64,000 nucleotides of DNA from Zymoseptoria tritici IPO323 (lineage: Eukaryota; Ascomycota; Dothideomycetes; Mycosphaerellales; Mycosphaerellaceae), in contig NC_018208.1 of the NCBI RefSeq assembly GCF_000219625.1, positions 1,364,001 to 1,428,000 of the forward strand, written 5' to 3'. Both the position numbers and the translations under genes were made by a program. Below, piece by piece: positions 1-11,500 of this stretch (its first letter is position 1; each line of letters begins with the position of its first letter). The notes below the pieces were generated by a model. That model was not told the DNA's origin. It was given only the letters and a program-made list of their open reading frames with translations, and ran no database searches.

Positions 1-637
1 TCATTCTCTTGTAGTCGATCTCGCGGCAGTAGGCGGATGTGCCGGCGACGAGGACTTTTGGACGGTACATGAGAGCGTTCTGCTCGAGTTGGTCGTAGTC
101 GATCAGGCCGGTTTCGAGGTTGACGCGGTAGGGGAAGGTCTCGAAGTAGGTCGACACGGCGGAGATCTTCTTGGTCGGGGTCTGGTATCCGTGGGACAAA
201 TGGCCGCCGTGAGGGAGGTCAAGGCCCATCAAGCGGTCGTGAGGACGCATGATGGCTTGGTAAACCTGCAAGTTGGCTGGCGAGCCGGACAAGCTTTGAA
301 CGTTGACTCCCCATTTCGCAGGGTCGAGACGGAAAGTTTTGAGCGCGCGAGCTTGGCATGTGAGTTCAATCTCGTCAATGTGCTCGTTGCCGCCGTAGTA
401 GCGGGCACCGGGGTAACCCTCGGAGTATTTGTTGCTCATGGGCGAGCCGAGAGCGTCGAACACGGCGCGAGAGGTGACGTTCTCGGAGGCGATGAGAAGG
501 ATGGACTCGCGTTGGCGCTTGATTTCCTTCTTCATGAGCTCAGCGATCTCGGGATCGGTGTCGACGAGGGAGTTTTGCATGAGGTCCTGGTGGGCCTGAG
601 GCAGAGCCAGGTGGGAGGTGTCGCCGTTGGTGGCCAT
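1..637 (-). CDS. SHM2: Serine hydroxymethyltransferase, cytosolic (5' part, cut by window edge)
   Basis: About 212 N-terminal residues are present, read leftwards off the window edge. The enzyme is the PLP-dependent interconverter of serine + tetrahydrofolate and glycine + methylene-tetrahydrofolate. The class-defining N-terminal blocks are visible: LIASENVTS, a [18 protein letters not shown] segment, [18 protein letters not shown] and [14 protein letters not shown]. The start at 637 is the first ATG (MATNGDTSH) and lacks an obvious mitochondrial presequence, which favours the cytosolic isozyme. The catalytic PLP-lysine lies beyond the window. No intron is needed in the visible part. The family assignment is secure; cytosolic versus mitochondrial is inferred from the short N-terminus. 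Confidence 0.93.
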   Translation of the reverse strand, partial: MATNGDTSHLALPQAHQDLMQNSLVDTDPEIAELMKKEIKRQRESILLIASENVTSRAVFDALGSPMSNKYSEGYPGARYYGGNEHIDEIELTCQARALKTFRLDPAKWGVNVQSLSGSPANLQVYQAIMRPHDRLMGLDLPHGGHLSHGYQTPTKKISAVSTYFETFPYRVNLETGLIDYDQLEQNALMYRPKVLVAGTSAYCREIDYKRM

Positions 638-1437
638 GATGGTGGTGTGAAGGGGGAGGGAGTGTCGTGCGAGGGGTGGTGTGGATGTCTGTCGGCAGGA
701 CGGTGAGGTTGGAGAGAGGGAGGAATCGAAACAATAAAAGTTGTCGAGCTTGTGGCTGTCCCTGTTAACTTTTTGGCGGGGCGATCTGGTAGGGCCGAAA
801 ACTCAATCTTGCTGGCGAGGTTGGGCGAGACCGGAGGGGGATCTTCTTCCACTCACTCTACATCCTTTCTCTTCTATGACCTCTACATTTATATATCCTT
901 CATTCTTCATTCTACCCCGCTCTCGCCATACGTTTGCCTGGATGGTCACGAGAGATCGCAGCAGGAGGTTGCTCCAGGATGTTGGATCATATGCGGATGG
1001 ACAATCCGCGCATCGCGAGAAGCCAGACAAAGACATGAATACATCGTGTGAGGAGAGGTCGACAGGCGCCGAGTTCCTCCGATATTGGCGGGACCCGTGC
1101 CATAGAGGCTGTCACATGCGAACGGTAGCCACTAAATCCTCTAGTCCTTGACATCGCTTTCGCAGTGGTCAAGCATGCTCACGATAGCAGTGCTCTCGCA
1201 CTGACGTTACGTACTGAGAGACGATGCCAACGAACAGAGAAGGATACTCGAGCCAGAATCAGATTGTTTTGTCCATGGGTCCATAGATCCAAAGACATGA
1301 GTAAGGTATGTCAGTCCTCGGACTCACGAACTCATTTGGGTATCACAACAGCCATCTCGCCGCCGACGAGCTGCAAGTTTCGTCCATCACGTCGCAATCA
1401 ACTTCACATCCCAACCGCTGCGCTGCAATCGCAGCCA
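638..1437. other. Intergenic region upstream of SHMT
   Basis: About 800 bp between the SHMT start and the 3' end of the small protein gene. It should hold the SHMT promoter. Short open frames occur on both strands, but none shows domain-like sequence. A pyrimidine-rich stretch lies around 840-910. Confidence 0.5.
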
Positions 1438-1780
1438 TCAATTCGACACCTTTGCGGGAACCTGTTGATGCATCAGCATCAGTAACACGCTCCTACACCT
1501 CCATGACGGACTAGCTCACCTTCTTCCCCGTCGCCTTCTCGACCATCTGACGAATCTTATCGGTAATCTTCTCGTTCTGCTTGCTGTACTTGTTCGGATC
1601 GATGTTCTTGCCCGATTTCTTGCCGATCATGCTCTCGAGTTTTTCGAGGGCTGTGGAATCATGTCAGTACCTCCACGCCTTCGAACTGATGATGAGGTGG
1701 CGAGGTGAAAGTGCTCGTCGAAGATGGAAGGACAACTTACCCTTGTCGAGGTAATCCTTTTTGGGAGGTGCGCCGGCCAT
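1438..1780 (-). CDS. Conserved small fungal protein, about 64 aa, three exons
   Basis: Exons on the minus strand are 1741-1780, 1520-1650 and 1438-1461, with GTAAGT..CAG and GTGAGC..CAG introns. The joined frame gives 64 residues: lysine-rich, start MAGAPPKKDYLDK, middle NEKITDKIRQM, end KKVPAKVSN. Without the last intron the frame would stop six bases into it; splicing restores a C-terminus of the VPxKxSN type that I recall from similar small ascomycete proteins. There is no signal peptide or membrane segment, and the sequence is probably helical and soluble. It is divergently oriented from the carrier gene at 2243. Function is unknown. The gene is too short for simple ORF calling. Confidence 0.7.
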
Positions 1781-2242
1781 GATGACTGTATCGTCGCCTT
1801 GTATGACTGTGTAGTGCTTGTAGAGTGCTTATTATGTCAATGTAAAGACTTCCGATATCTCTTGGCTGCTGTCGTGAATGTTGATGTTTTTCCACAAGAA
1901 AGAAGGGCTGAGAGATCGGCGGGATTTCCAAAAAAATGTGTGAGATTTTATATTTTTGCAGATCCGGCTGCTTCGAGTCTAGAATGCGAGAGAGTCCAGT
2001 TTCATGTGAGACTTGTCTCCCCCTTTTGGGCCCTTGTCGCTTTGTCCTTGTCACGTTTCATTGTTTGTTGCCTTCGAGTCAATGCTTTGGCTGTGGCGGT
2101 GCAAGTTGAGAACGCCACAACTAGCGGGGACTTTGCAATCTGGACTTTTTGTGGTGAGGCGAGGAACGTCTTCTTTCTGCGTTGATACAATCGCAATTGC
2201 AGTGAGAAGAACGTCCTTTTCGACTGCAATACCACCGACAAG
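1781..2242. promoter_or_regulatory. Divergent intergenic region (small protein / YMC1)
   Basis: 462 bp separate two genes transcribed away from each other, so both promoters must lie here. No specific operator was recognised. Confidence 0.5.
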
Positions 2243-3285
2243 ATGGCGGACGCATTGGAAGAAGCGAACATCAATCCCGCCGAAGGGAACTTGGCGAAAG
2301 ATCTCTTCTCCGGAGCGGTGGGAGGTGTCGCACAGGTGTTGATCGGTATGGACGATTGAGAAAGATCCATCTTCAAATCAACACAATCTAATACACTCAC
2401 AGGTCAACCATTCGGTACACTCCACCAACAAGATTCCAACCAAGACCACTCCCTCTAACCAAATCCCCCCTTCCAGACATCGTCAAAGTCCGCCTCCAAA
2501 CCACCACCCAATACACCGGCGCCCTCGACTGCGCCCGCCGCATCCTCGCCAACGAAGGCGCCTCGGCCTTCTACAAAGGAACCCTCACCCCTCTCATCGG
2601 CATCGGCGCTTGCGTCTCCGTCCAATTCGGCGCTTTCAACTACGCCAAACGTTTCCTCGAAGCCCGCAACGCCTCCTCCTCATCCTCCCCTGTCCCGGCA
2701 CCCCTCTCCTACACCCAATACTACACCGCCGGCGCCTTCGCCGGCCTAGCCAACACGGCCCTCTCCTCCCCCATCGAACACGTCCGCATCCGCCTCCAAA
2801 CCCAACCCCACGGCGCGGGAAAACTCTACTCCGGCCCCCTCGACTGCATCGCCAAACTCTCCCGCTCCCCCTCTATCGCTCGCGGCCTCTACCGCGGCAC
2901 CCCCGTCACTCTCCTGCGTGAAGCACAAGCCTACGGATTCTGGTTCCTCACTTTCGAGTACCTGATGAACACGGACGTGTCCCGCAACAGAATCCAGCGG
3001 AAAGACATCCCCACGTGGAAAGTCGCGTTGTATGGAGGACTGGCGGGCGAGATGTTGTGGATTAGTAGTTATCCGTTTGATGTGGTCAAGTCGAAGATGC
3101 AGACGGATGGACTGGGGGTTGGGGAGAGGAAGTATGCGAGTGCGAGGGATTGTGTGGGGAAGACGTTTAGGAGTGAAGGGTTGAGGGGGTTTTGGAGGGG
3201 GGTGGGACCGACGTTGTTGAGGGCTATGCCGGTTAGTGCGGGGACGTTTGCGGTGGTGGAGATGACTATGAGGGCTATTAGTTGA
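2243..3285 (+). CDS. YMC1: Mitochondrial carrier, Ymc1/Ymc2 type
   Basis: Exons are 2243-2345, 2403-2414 (a 12-nt microexon) and 2477-3285, giving 307 residues. It is a six-helix inner-membrane solute carrier with three tandem repeats. Visible signatures are QPFDIVKVRLQT (assembled across the microexon), SPIEHVRIRLQTQ and YPFDVVKSKMQT; the middle SPIE form is characteristic of Ymc-type carriers. GVGPTLLRAMPVSAGTF near the C-terminus also fits. Yeast Ymc proteins are linked to mitochondrial amino-acid (glutamate/glycine) metabolism; the substrate here is not shown by sequence. The microexon encodes the conserved Q-P-F just before the first carrier motif, which strongly supports the splice model. 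Confidence 0.9.
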
Positions 3286-3731
3286 GATGGGAGGGGGAAG
3301 AAGGGATCGTTGTGGTTGCGGTGGAAGGAGATTTGGAGTTGCGAAATGCTACGGATTGCAAAGCTCCCAAGAGAAGCATTCTCGCGCAAGGCTCCATGTC
3401 TCATCCATTGTCTCAATCCCTTCATCCTACCAATTGCAAATGTCGCTCCTCATACTTAACCATATACCGCCAAGCCAAAGAATCCACATGCACCGGACCC
3501 ACCTCCGTCCACCCTTGAACCTCACAAGGTCCTCCCTCTCTCCACCGAAACACCCCAAATCTCTCTAATAATCGACATCGACGCCGCCTCTTCCTCCCCC
3601 ATCCCCTTTTCTCCCATCCTCATCTCCATTCCTATTCCTCCCTCCTGCCACTTCACCCCGCTCTTCCGGTCAAAATTCCCTCGCCCATTGGCAGTATAGA
3701 CACGCGGACTTCGGGTGTGGAGCGTGCAAGA
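3286..3731. other. Intergenic region, YMC1 to ATG22
   Basis: 446 bp between two genes on the same strand, pyrimidine-rich (CT-rich) around 3580-3660. It probably holds the YMC1 terminator and ATG22 promoter. No other feature seen. Confidence 0.4.
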
Positions 3732-5965
3732 ATGCCCACCCTCGCGGATCCGGACGCGTATGGCATCGACGACCACCCCTCTTCCTCTTCCGATGACGAT
3801 GATGGATTGAATCTGGACGATGAACCGGAGTCTGGACGTCGCGAGGCGAGGACTCCACGCTTTCCGGGGGAGGATCGGACGCCTACGACGGAGAGGGAGT
3901 TGAAGGGGTGGTATTTTGCGGGGTTGGCGGCGGAGGTTTATGCTGTTTGTGGGGTTGGTGAGTTGGAAATTTTTGTTCTTCGTCGCGAGTGGTTTTTGGT
4001 TGGGGGTGATTTGGCACGATTGAGGGATTGATGGTGGTATGGGCCGGCGGGTGAGGTAGTGGTTTTGAGATGGGTCAGTGGTCTGGAAACAGTGGATTTG
4101 GAGTGAGGGCAGTGGTCTGTCGACTGGGGGCAGTAATCTTTTGATCGAGGGCAGGTTATTGGTCGAAGAGGTGCCGAGAGTGTATGGCCTGAGCGGCTGT
4201 CGAAATCTCTGTGACTGACATGGAAAATCTGCAATGGTAGCGGTCGAAGAGGAGGTGCTCTTGTCGAGGTCGAGATCGCTTCTTCGCAACACTCGACGTC
4301 TGGCCTTCAAGACCTTTGCATGTTCTGTGCTAATAAGACCTCTTTTTACAGGCTCCTTCGCACCAGTCACACTCGAGCAACTCGCTCGGGAAGCTGGCGT
4401 ACTTCGCTCAGATGGCGTGACACCCTGTATTGTTCCGAAAGGCTCCACTCCTTCAGCCCGACACATCGTCCGTTCCCTTTTCGCTCGAGCAGATGAGAGC
4501 AATCAATGCGTCGTCTACCCTTTCGGCCACATGGTCAGCAGTAGCAGTTTCGCACTCTACACATTCAGCGCGGCGGTCTTCGTGCAGGCTCTAGTCCTCA
4601 TCAGCTTCAGTCCAGTCGCGGATTATGGTAGGTCCTGCTCGAGTCGTCATCCCATCACACAACTAACTCCACCCTCCCACAGGAACATACCGCAAACGCC
4701 TCCTCCTAACCTTCGCCTTCACCGGCGCCATCGCAACAATGGCCATGCTCCTCATCTTCCCTTCCATCTACTACATCGGCTCCCTCCTCACCATCATCGC
4801 AGTCGTCTGCCTCGGCTCCGTCTTCGTCCTGCTCAACTCCTTCCTCCCCCTCCTCGCCTCCAACCACCCCACCGTAACCGCCAAGTCCCGCTCCCTCCCC
4901 TCCCACCCTGGCCCATCCACATCCACCTCCCCCGCCCTCACCCTCTCCACATCCATCTCCTCCCGCGGCGTCGGCCTCGGCTACATCGCCGCAGTCTCCG
5001 TCCAAATCCTCTGCATCCTCCTCCTCATCACCCTCAAACGCGCTCACTTCCTCTCCGAATCCACCCCTTTACGAATCCTCCTCCTCCTCGTCGGAATCTG
5101 CTGGGCAACCATGACCCTCCCCGCAGTCCTCTACCTCCGCAACCGTCCCGGCCCCGTGCTCTCAATCCCTCACTCCCGCCTCCCCCCGTTCCTCCAATAC
5201 CTCATCTTCGCCTGGTCCTCCGTCTACACCACCCTCCTCACGGCCCTCCGCCTGCGCCAAACAATCCTCTTCCTCATCGCCTGGTTCCTCCTCTCCGACG
5301 CCATCGCCACCGTCTCCGGTACAGCCATCCTCTTCGCGCGCACAGAACTCCACCTTTCCACCATCCAAGTCGCCCTCTTATCCATAACCGCGACCGTCTC
5401 CGGCATCGCGGGCGCCTTCGCCTGGCCCCGCATCTCCCGCGCCTACGCCCTCGAAACGAAATCCACCATCCTCGCCTGCATTCTCCTCATGGAAATCATC
5501 CCCCTGTACGGACTCCTCGGTTTCCTCCCTCCAATCCGCGCCCTCGGATTCCTCGGTCTCCAACAGCCGTGGGAAATCTACCCCCTCGGCGTGGTCCACG
5601 GTTTCGTAATGGGTGGCCTATCATCCTACTGTCGAGCCTTTTACGGGGAAATTATCCCCCCTGGTTCGGAAGCTGCGTTTTATGCGCTGTACGCCATCAC
5701 GGATAAAGGAAGTTCCGCCGTCGGGCCCGCGATTGTGGGGGTCATTGTGGATCGGGTGGGGAGTATACGGCCGGCGTTTGGGTTTTTGGCGGTGCTGATT
5801 TTATTGCCGTTGCCGATTGTGTGGAGGATTGATGTTAAGAGGGGGAGGGAGGAGGCTGTGGCGTTGAGTAAATTGAGGGTGCCGGTTGATGTGAGCGTCA
5901 GACTGGATGAGATGAATGGGAGTGCGGCGGAGGGGTTGTTGGGTGGGAGGAGGGAGGGGGCGTGA
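3732..5965 (+). CDS. ATG22: Autophagy-related protein 22, vacuolar amino-acid effluxer
   Basis: Exons are 3732-3957, 4352-4627 and 4683-5965, giving 594 residues. Atg22 is a multi-spanning vacuolar-membrane protein that exports amino acids produced by autophagic breakdown. Diagnostic blocks are ELKGWYFAGLAAEVYAVCG, VGSFAPVTLEQLAREAG after the first intron, and TYRKRLLLTFAF after the second. About 10-12 hydrophobic segments follow, including a late GEIIPPGSEAAFYALY motif. The N-terminus is acidic and disordered (residues about 15-50). Intron 1 is 394 bp, long for this genome, but both junctions are canonical (GTGAGT; CTAAT branch, TTACAG) and the family alignment crosses them smoothly. ATG at 3732 was chosen as the first in-frame ATG. 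Confidence 0.92.
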
Positions 5966-6554
5966 GGGATGTGTTCAGATTTTCATGGTTGTGGAGGTTG
6001 AGATCGGGAGGGGTGGATGATCTGATACAGATAGACGGGATGGTTAGATTTAGATGGCGATGTAATGATCGAGATGTATTGAGAAATTTGAGCGAAAGAG
6101 CGTTGTCAGGAATTGTTGACTTCAGCTCTGTGTTTGAAGCATTGGTGTATTCGAAGCATCGGTAGGTTTGAAGCATCGATGTGCTTGGCTGAATGCCGTT
6201 TGTTCGGAGCCTCGAGTGGTGCAGTCCTCTCATAGTCGTGACGATTGCTCCCGGTGGCAGTCACTTCCAGGTTGTTTCTGGGATGTGAGCGATTGTTGAT
6301 GTGAGCAAGTGAGCGGTACTCCAGATTTCACAGCTCCTTCTTTGCATGTGGAAATCCACAAGCCAGAACTGAATAATCTTGGTAATATCGTGCATTGCCG
6401 TTCATGTGATGTCGTTCATTCGTATCGTCAAAAGTCGCCGTCCTCCATCCCGAAGCGGCTAATCTACCTCGTCAGGTCCGACAAGTACTGTCTACGGCCC
6501 CTGCTCCACCGATCTATCCTTGATGCCACCCCAGCGCCCTCCACGTTCACATGA
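5966..6554. other. Intergenic region between convergent genes
   Basis: 589 bp between the 3' ends of ATG22 and the next gene. Expected to hold both terminators. No coding or repeat signal was recognised. Confidence 0.4.
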
Positions 6555-7682
6555 TCACTCAACCCCCCAAAACCTCACCATCCTCCTCCCCCTCTCCCCA
6601 TCCCCATTCCCAACCCCACCGCCACCCCTCTCGCCTCTGCCCCCATCCCCACTCCCCTTCCTCCTCTCCGCCCTCCTACCCCTAGCCTCCCTCGCCTCCC
6701 TCGCCTTCCACTCACTAACCTGCGCCCTCCTCTTCTGCGCTCGGGCATACGCAATCGCCGGCGTCGGTCGAAACCCAATGCCATTCAGTCCCGTTCCATC
6801 GTCGCCTGACGCAGCGGCTGTCAAAGGGTCGTAGTTGTGGCCGGTGATCTCGGAGGGGTGCCAGGTCAGGGATGTGATTGGGTCAGAGGATGGTGGTGGT
6901 GGTGAGGATGGTCGGGAGGGATAGGTGGTGAGGTCTGTTTTGAAGGATGTGGTCGGAGAGGACGTCGTCGATGAGGATTGAGGAGATGGGGAGGTGGTGG
7001 ATGTGTAGGCGTTTGGTGTTTCGCCGATTTCGAGGTCGTGCATTTCCGTCTCCGCAGCAGGCGTGGCCGCATCTTGCTTCCTCTGAACTGGTGGCGGCGT
7101 CCTCATCCTCACTCCACCCCCCTCTTGCCGCCGGGTAGGAGAGTCCATAACAACATCAGGAACAGGACTAAACCTCATCCGCTTCCTCCTCTCACCATCC
7201 ACATCCATCGCCACGACCTCATCTCCGAATCTCGGTCCCGCCACCGGCCCACCCCGGATTTGAAGTCCTTCGAATCGCGCGGCGACTCTGGAGCGTGGAC
7301 TGTCGGGACCGGAGCCTGGGGAGAGAGCTCGGTTGAGACTTGGTCCTCCAGGCATCATGGGTGGTGACTCCGCTCGCAGATTTGAGTGTAGGAATCTAGT
7401 AGGCGAGGAGAGAGCATCGCGTTTTCGCTTGGGTGATGGATCATTTTCATGCGCATTCTGAGGGTGGACGTCATTGGCATCCGGCATTGTGGTCGCGGCG
7501 GGGTCATGTCCGCGACATCTTTCAATCTCAGCTTCAGTCCACGTCGCAGGCAGCAGCGGAGCGGGAATCGCCGAATCCGACATTTGAGCTTTCTTCTTGA
7601 CAGTGGACTTTCCGGCGGATCCCATGGTTCTGCTGGCGGTGGGGGAGCGATATGGTGGGTTGCGATAGGTGCCAAGAATCAT
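6555..7682 (-). CDS. Uncharacterised serine/proline-rich fungal protein
   Basis: Single open frame, 375 residues from the ATG at 7682; a second in-frame ATG at 7625 is an equally plausible start. Most of the chain is low-complexity and predicted disordered (Ser/Pro/Arg-rich, KRKR and RRKRMRFS basic patches that could be nuclear signals). The only conserved-looking block is near residues 290-345: ITGHNYDPLTA, DDGTGLNGIGF, PTPAIAYARAQKRR, then a basic helical WKAREAREARGRRAERR segment. I associate this C-terminal block with an unnamed family in filamentous ascomycetes, without known function. The tail is Gly/Arg-rich (RGERGGGG). Nuclear or RNA-associated roles are guesses from composition. Confidence 0.7.
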   Translation of the reverse strand: MILGTYRNPPYRSPTASRTMGSAGKSTVKKKAQMSDSAIPAPLLPATWTEAEIERCRGHDPAATTMPDANDVHPQNAHENDPSPKRKRDALSSPTRFLHSNLRAESPPMMPGGPSLNRALSPGSGPDSPRSRVAARFEGLQIRGGPVAGPRFGDEVVAMDVDGERRKRMRFSPVPDVVMDSPTRRQEGGGVRMRTPPPVQRKQDAATPAAETEMHDLEIGETPNAYTSTTSPSPQSSSTTSSPTTSFKTDLTTYPSRPSSPPPPSSDPITSLTWHPSEITGHNYDPLTAAASGDDGTGLNGIGFRPTPAIAYARAQKRRAQVSEWKAREAREARGRRAERRKGSGDGGRGERGGGGVGNGDGERGRRMVRFWGVE

Positions 7683-8513
7683 GCTTTCCCCTCTCTCACG
7701 CTTCACTCCCAGCTGCTGTGGAGTTTGGCAGAGAGATGGTTTTGAGGCGGCGGAGTGACGAGGCAGGCTTGTGTTGATCCGGAAAGTGTGTGCTGTGTTG
7801 AGTCAATGCGGATGGTTGGTGGAAAGTGCAGCGTAAAAGAAGAAGAGGTGAGAGTTGATTCGGTGAGGTGAGGTGAGGTGGGAAGTGTCCAGCTGATGAG
7901 CGGGCGGCAGGTGGGACAAGCAAGCTGGGGCGGAAGTACCGGAAACTCTCACCCTCAGGCACCCACATCACAGTCTCACCACAAGACGACGACACGTGAG
8001 ATATACCTTGCCGATACTCCAGGTCGTTTCGTTGTTTTTACGTGCTCCAGAGTATATGTGTAAGAGCAGGGAGTTGCACATACACAATCCGCAGAACAGC
8101 TCGCCTGTCCACAACGGAACAAATCCAGCGTTTAGCGAGCACGGGATTGAGAATGAGCGATATAGAAATCACCAAGGTGACAACGACAAGCGTCTCTTCA
8201 ACTTCAGCGCTCGCTCGTACATGGGTATACACTCATCTCAGCTACCTCCTCTCATCCCCTGACCAGCTCACGAACCCTTCGTTGAGCCTTCTCTTTTCCC
8301 ACATATGCCCCAGCGAACACTTCCCATGCGCCCGTCAAGAGTCTCGAGCTCTATTCACTCCGTTTCATTTCCCATAAAACACCAAAGCCAGACAAAGCCG
8401 TCTCAGCAATGCGCATAACCCTTACATCAATCCAACAGAGCGCAGCGCTCTTCCTCGGCGCCTCTCTCTCTCTCTCTCAGATCCCATCAGAGCATTCCCA
8501 CCTCCCAACCCCC
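7683..8513. other. Intergenic region with short simple repeats
   Basis: 831 bp upstream of the 7682 gene and downstream of the Arf-GEF gene. It contains a GGTGA pentamer run around 7864-7880 and a (CT)n tract around 8464-8479. No convincing gene seen. Confidence 0.5.
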
Positions 8514-11500
8514 TCACCCCACAACCGGACTAACCCCCCCACTACCCCCACCACCACCACCAACAACCGGACTCGCCCCATTCGCAGCCCCCCTCCTCTT
8601 CAAAACCTCCTCCCTCGCCTCCCTCGCCTTTCCCAACGCATCACAATACGTCCGAAACTTGACAATCTCCCTCAACAAATAATCACTCTTCCTCTGCCAA
8701 TTCCCCATCGCTTTCCCAAAATTCGCACTCCTGGGACTATACGCCAACTCAATCCCTCCTTTCAATCCCATATGTCTCCTCAACTCCTCTTCCTCCCCTT
8801 CCACATACGCCTTCAAAGCTCTCAGTTGATCGACTTCCATCAACGCGGATGCCATGAGCGATTGCGTTGGGGGAATCCATTCGTTCAGTTGGACTCTGTC
8901 GCCGGGGAGGCGGGCTTTGGTGTTGGCCACGCTGCGGGAGCCCGTGTCCATGCTGCCGCGGATGGAGGATTGCAAGCTGGAGCGGCTGCGGTCGGTGGAG
9001 AGGGTGTGTGCGTGTCCTCCGGGGCCGGTGTGGTTGTGGAGGGAGACGGGTGGGCCAGAGGAGGCACCACCTTCGCGAAGATCTGCGGGTAAGAGAGCGG
9101 TGTTGATGACGCGGTCTGACCAGCCGTACTCGACGTTTGAGACGCCGCCGGCCAAAGGTTCCTTGCTGAGTCGCGCGGACCAGTAATTCGCTGCGGACAT
9201 AAATTCTTTCGCGATGTCGGGGGTTCCGACTTGGAAGAGGTGGACGGCGCCGGATGGAAGGCTGAGCGCCCAGACGTGTGGACGGACTTTGGAGTATCCC
9301 GGTGGAGGCAGGACGGAAGCGATGGTCTGGCGAAGGATGAAGGACTCTAGCTGTTCGGCGTTTTCCATCCAGTCACCGCCGCCGACGGTTGTGGAGCCGG
9401 ATACTGAAGCGGCTTTTCCAGACTTGGTGAAAGATTTCTTCAGGGTATTGGAGGATGTGGAAGGCTTCTGACCGAACGCGAAGAGAGTGAGTTTACCTTT
9501 ACTGATCACAGCAAAGCAGTCATTCCAAGATCGCTCTTTCGCCTTACGATCGGGCGTCTCGAGGTGGTGCTTGTGCTTGACCAGTCCCTCTTTCGCCCAA
9601 GGCGCTCCTTCCAGTGCGAGGGATTCATCCTCGAGGAGTCCACCCGGCACGACGAACGAGTCATTGTCGCCGCTGAGGCCGCCGGGAGAGGTCTCCTCGC
9701 GGATGATGGCTTCCGACAATGCGTTGGCGAAGCCAATGGAGTGCTTGTACGGATCGACGTAGTGGCCGAAACTGCCCACACTAGGGGAAGTCAGAGTTTT
9801 GCCAAAGGAGAATTTGGAGGATTGTGCTGAGGGAGACCAGAAGCCAGAGGTGTTGTCGTCGAAGGAAGTGCGGGAAGAGGCAATCGTGCTGGCGGCGTAC
9901 GGCTTGGGACGGCCATTGTTGCGGACGTTGCGGTTGGCGCCCCATCGCATGGTCATGGAACGGAGGTCATTCTTGGGCCGGTAGGATTGGTTTTCGGAGG
10001 GAGCCTTGCTGATGATCGAGCCGGTGCGTTGCACGGTGTTGTGAAGATCAACGACGGAGAGGTTGCGGTTGCCGAGAGGGAGATCAGTCATGACGGCGCC
10101 GTGAAGGGGAAGCTTTTCAGCTTTGATGGATGCGAAGAAGGCTTTGAGAACTGTTTCGATTTCGGACTCCCAGCCGCGGAGAAAATTCGGACCAGGAGTG
10201 TTGACGAGTGCGTTGATGCCGAAGCCAGTGGCGGAGTCTGGTGTGACAGGACCTTCTGAATCGTTGCGTGACATCCCTGGCCGGATGGACAGTCTTCTGA
10301 TGTTCTCGCCATTCGGCGTGCCCGATCGTGGAGTGTCAGGCATGGGTGACGTTGGCCCGCTTGTGATGTTGGAGCTTGCTCCAGACATTGATGAAGTACT
10401 AGAGTCAGTCCACGGCATGCCCGGTCTGAGATTGTGCGCCATTGGCTTCAACGTGTCGTCGAACGAAGTAGGCGCAGCGTCCAACACAACCCGCTTGATG
10501 GTAGGAAGTGTATTTTTGACATAAGCACTCCTTGACATCTTCTCAGTGATATCCGCCAAGTACATGTCCGTGTTGAGCAGGATGAGAGAGTAGCATAGTG
10601 TATGCACAACATCCTGCGCTTTAAAGCCGTGGTTGGGATTGCACTGCACCCACCTCGAGGACAGCGCGTTGATGATGCGATCGAACTGTTGCGTCTCTCC
10701 TCGCAGAACCAGCTTCCCGCACAGCATTCTCAACGCAGCCAAAATGTTCATGCCAGCAAAGTCGAACAGCTCCATATATGCCGTCAGCGTGCGCGAGCTG
10801 AGAGTACTTCTCTCGCCCATCCAGGCTGCGGCATCCAATTTCGGAACATCCTCTTCATTGCCGTCGAAGATTCTTCGTGCGCGCTCCCTGTACTCGGCTC
10901 CCTCATCAACCATTTCTAGCGGAACCTGAATTGTTGGCGATGGTACGGCGATGATTGCCGGGTCGGTGACACTTCGAGGGATGCTAGTTCCTTCAACTTG
11001 CACCGCAGGTAGTAACATCTCAGATTGACTGCCTTTTTTCGACAAGTTGGGCGATGACACCGGCGAAACAACAAAGTCCTTGTCATCCTTCAGGACCACA
11101 CGACCCAACCTCTTCTCTGGACTGCTTGGTCGCCGCGCGACGCCCGCCCACAAGGGATCGTCCATCGACAGACTGACATTTGTCCCAGCGCTGAAGTCTC
11201 GCAAGTCCTCGCTCGATTGTACAGCGCTGACATCCCGAATGCTAGTGCTATCGCCATTGTTCTCAAATGTGTCGTGGAAAACCTCTGACCGCGATGATGA
11301 TAATGGCGACACTGCAGAACGTTCTCTTTTGTGCTCTCGCAGCGTGCTCGTAGATGTGGCGGCACTCACACTCCTGACCTTGGCCGGCCTGACAACCGGG
11401 CTGGATGTGATCAGAGCATCCATCGTTCGTTTCTTGACTTTGATCTTCGTCGGACTGTCTTGTGGTTTCACCGTTTGTTCCCTCGACAATGGCGACCGCG

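Noticed and set aside
4234..5706. 490-codon plus-strand frame
   Set aside because: Shadow frame of ATG22 in a different phase, rich in Pro/His/Arg; the ATG22 frame has all family motifs.
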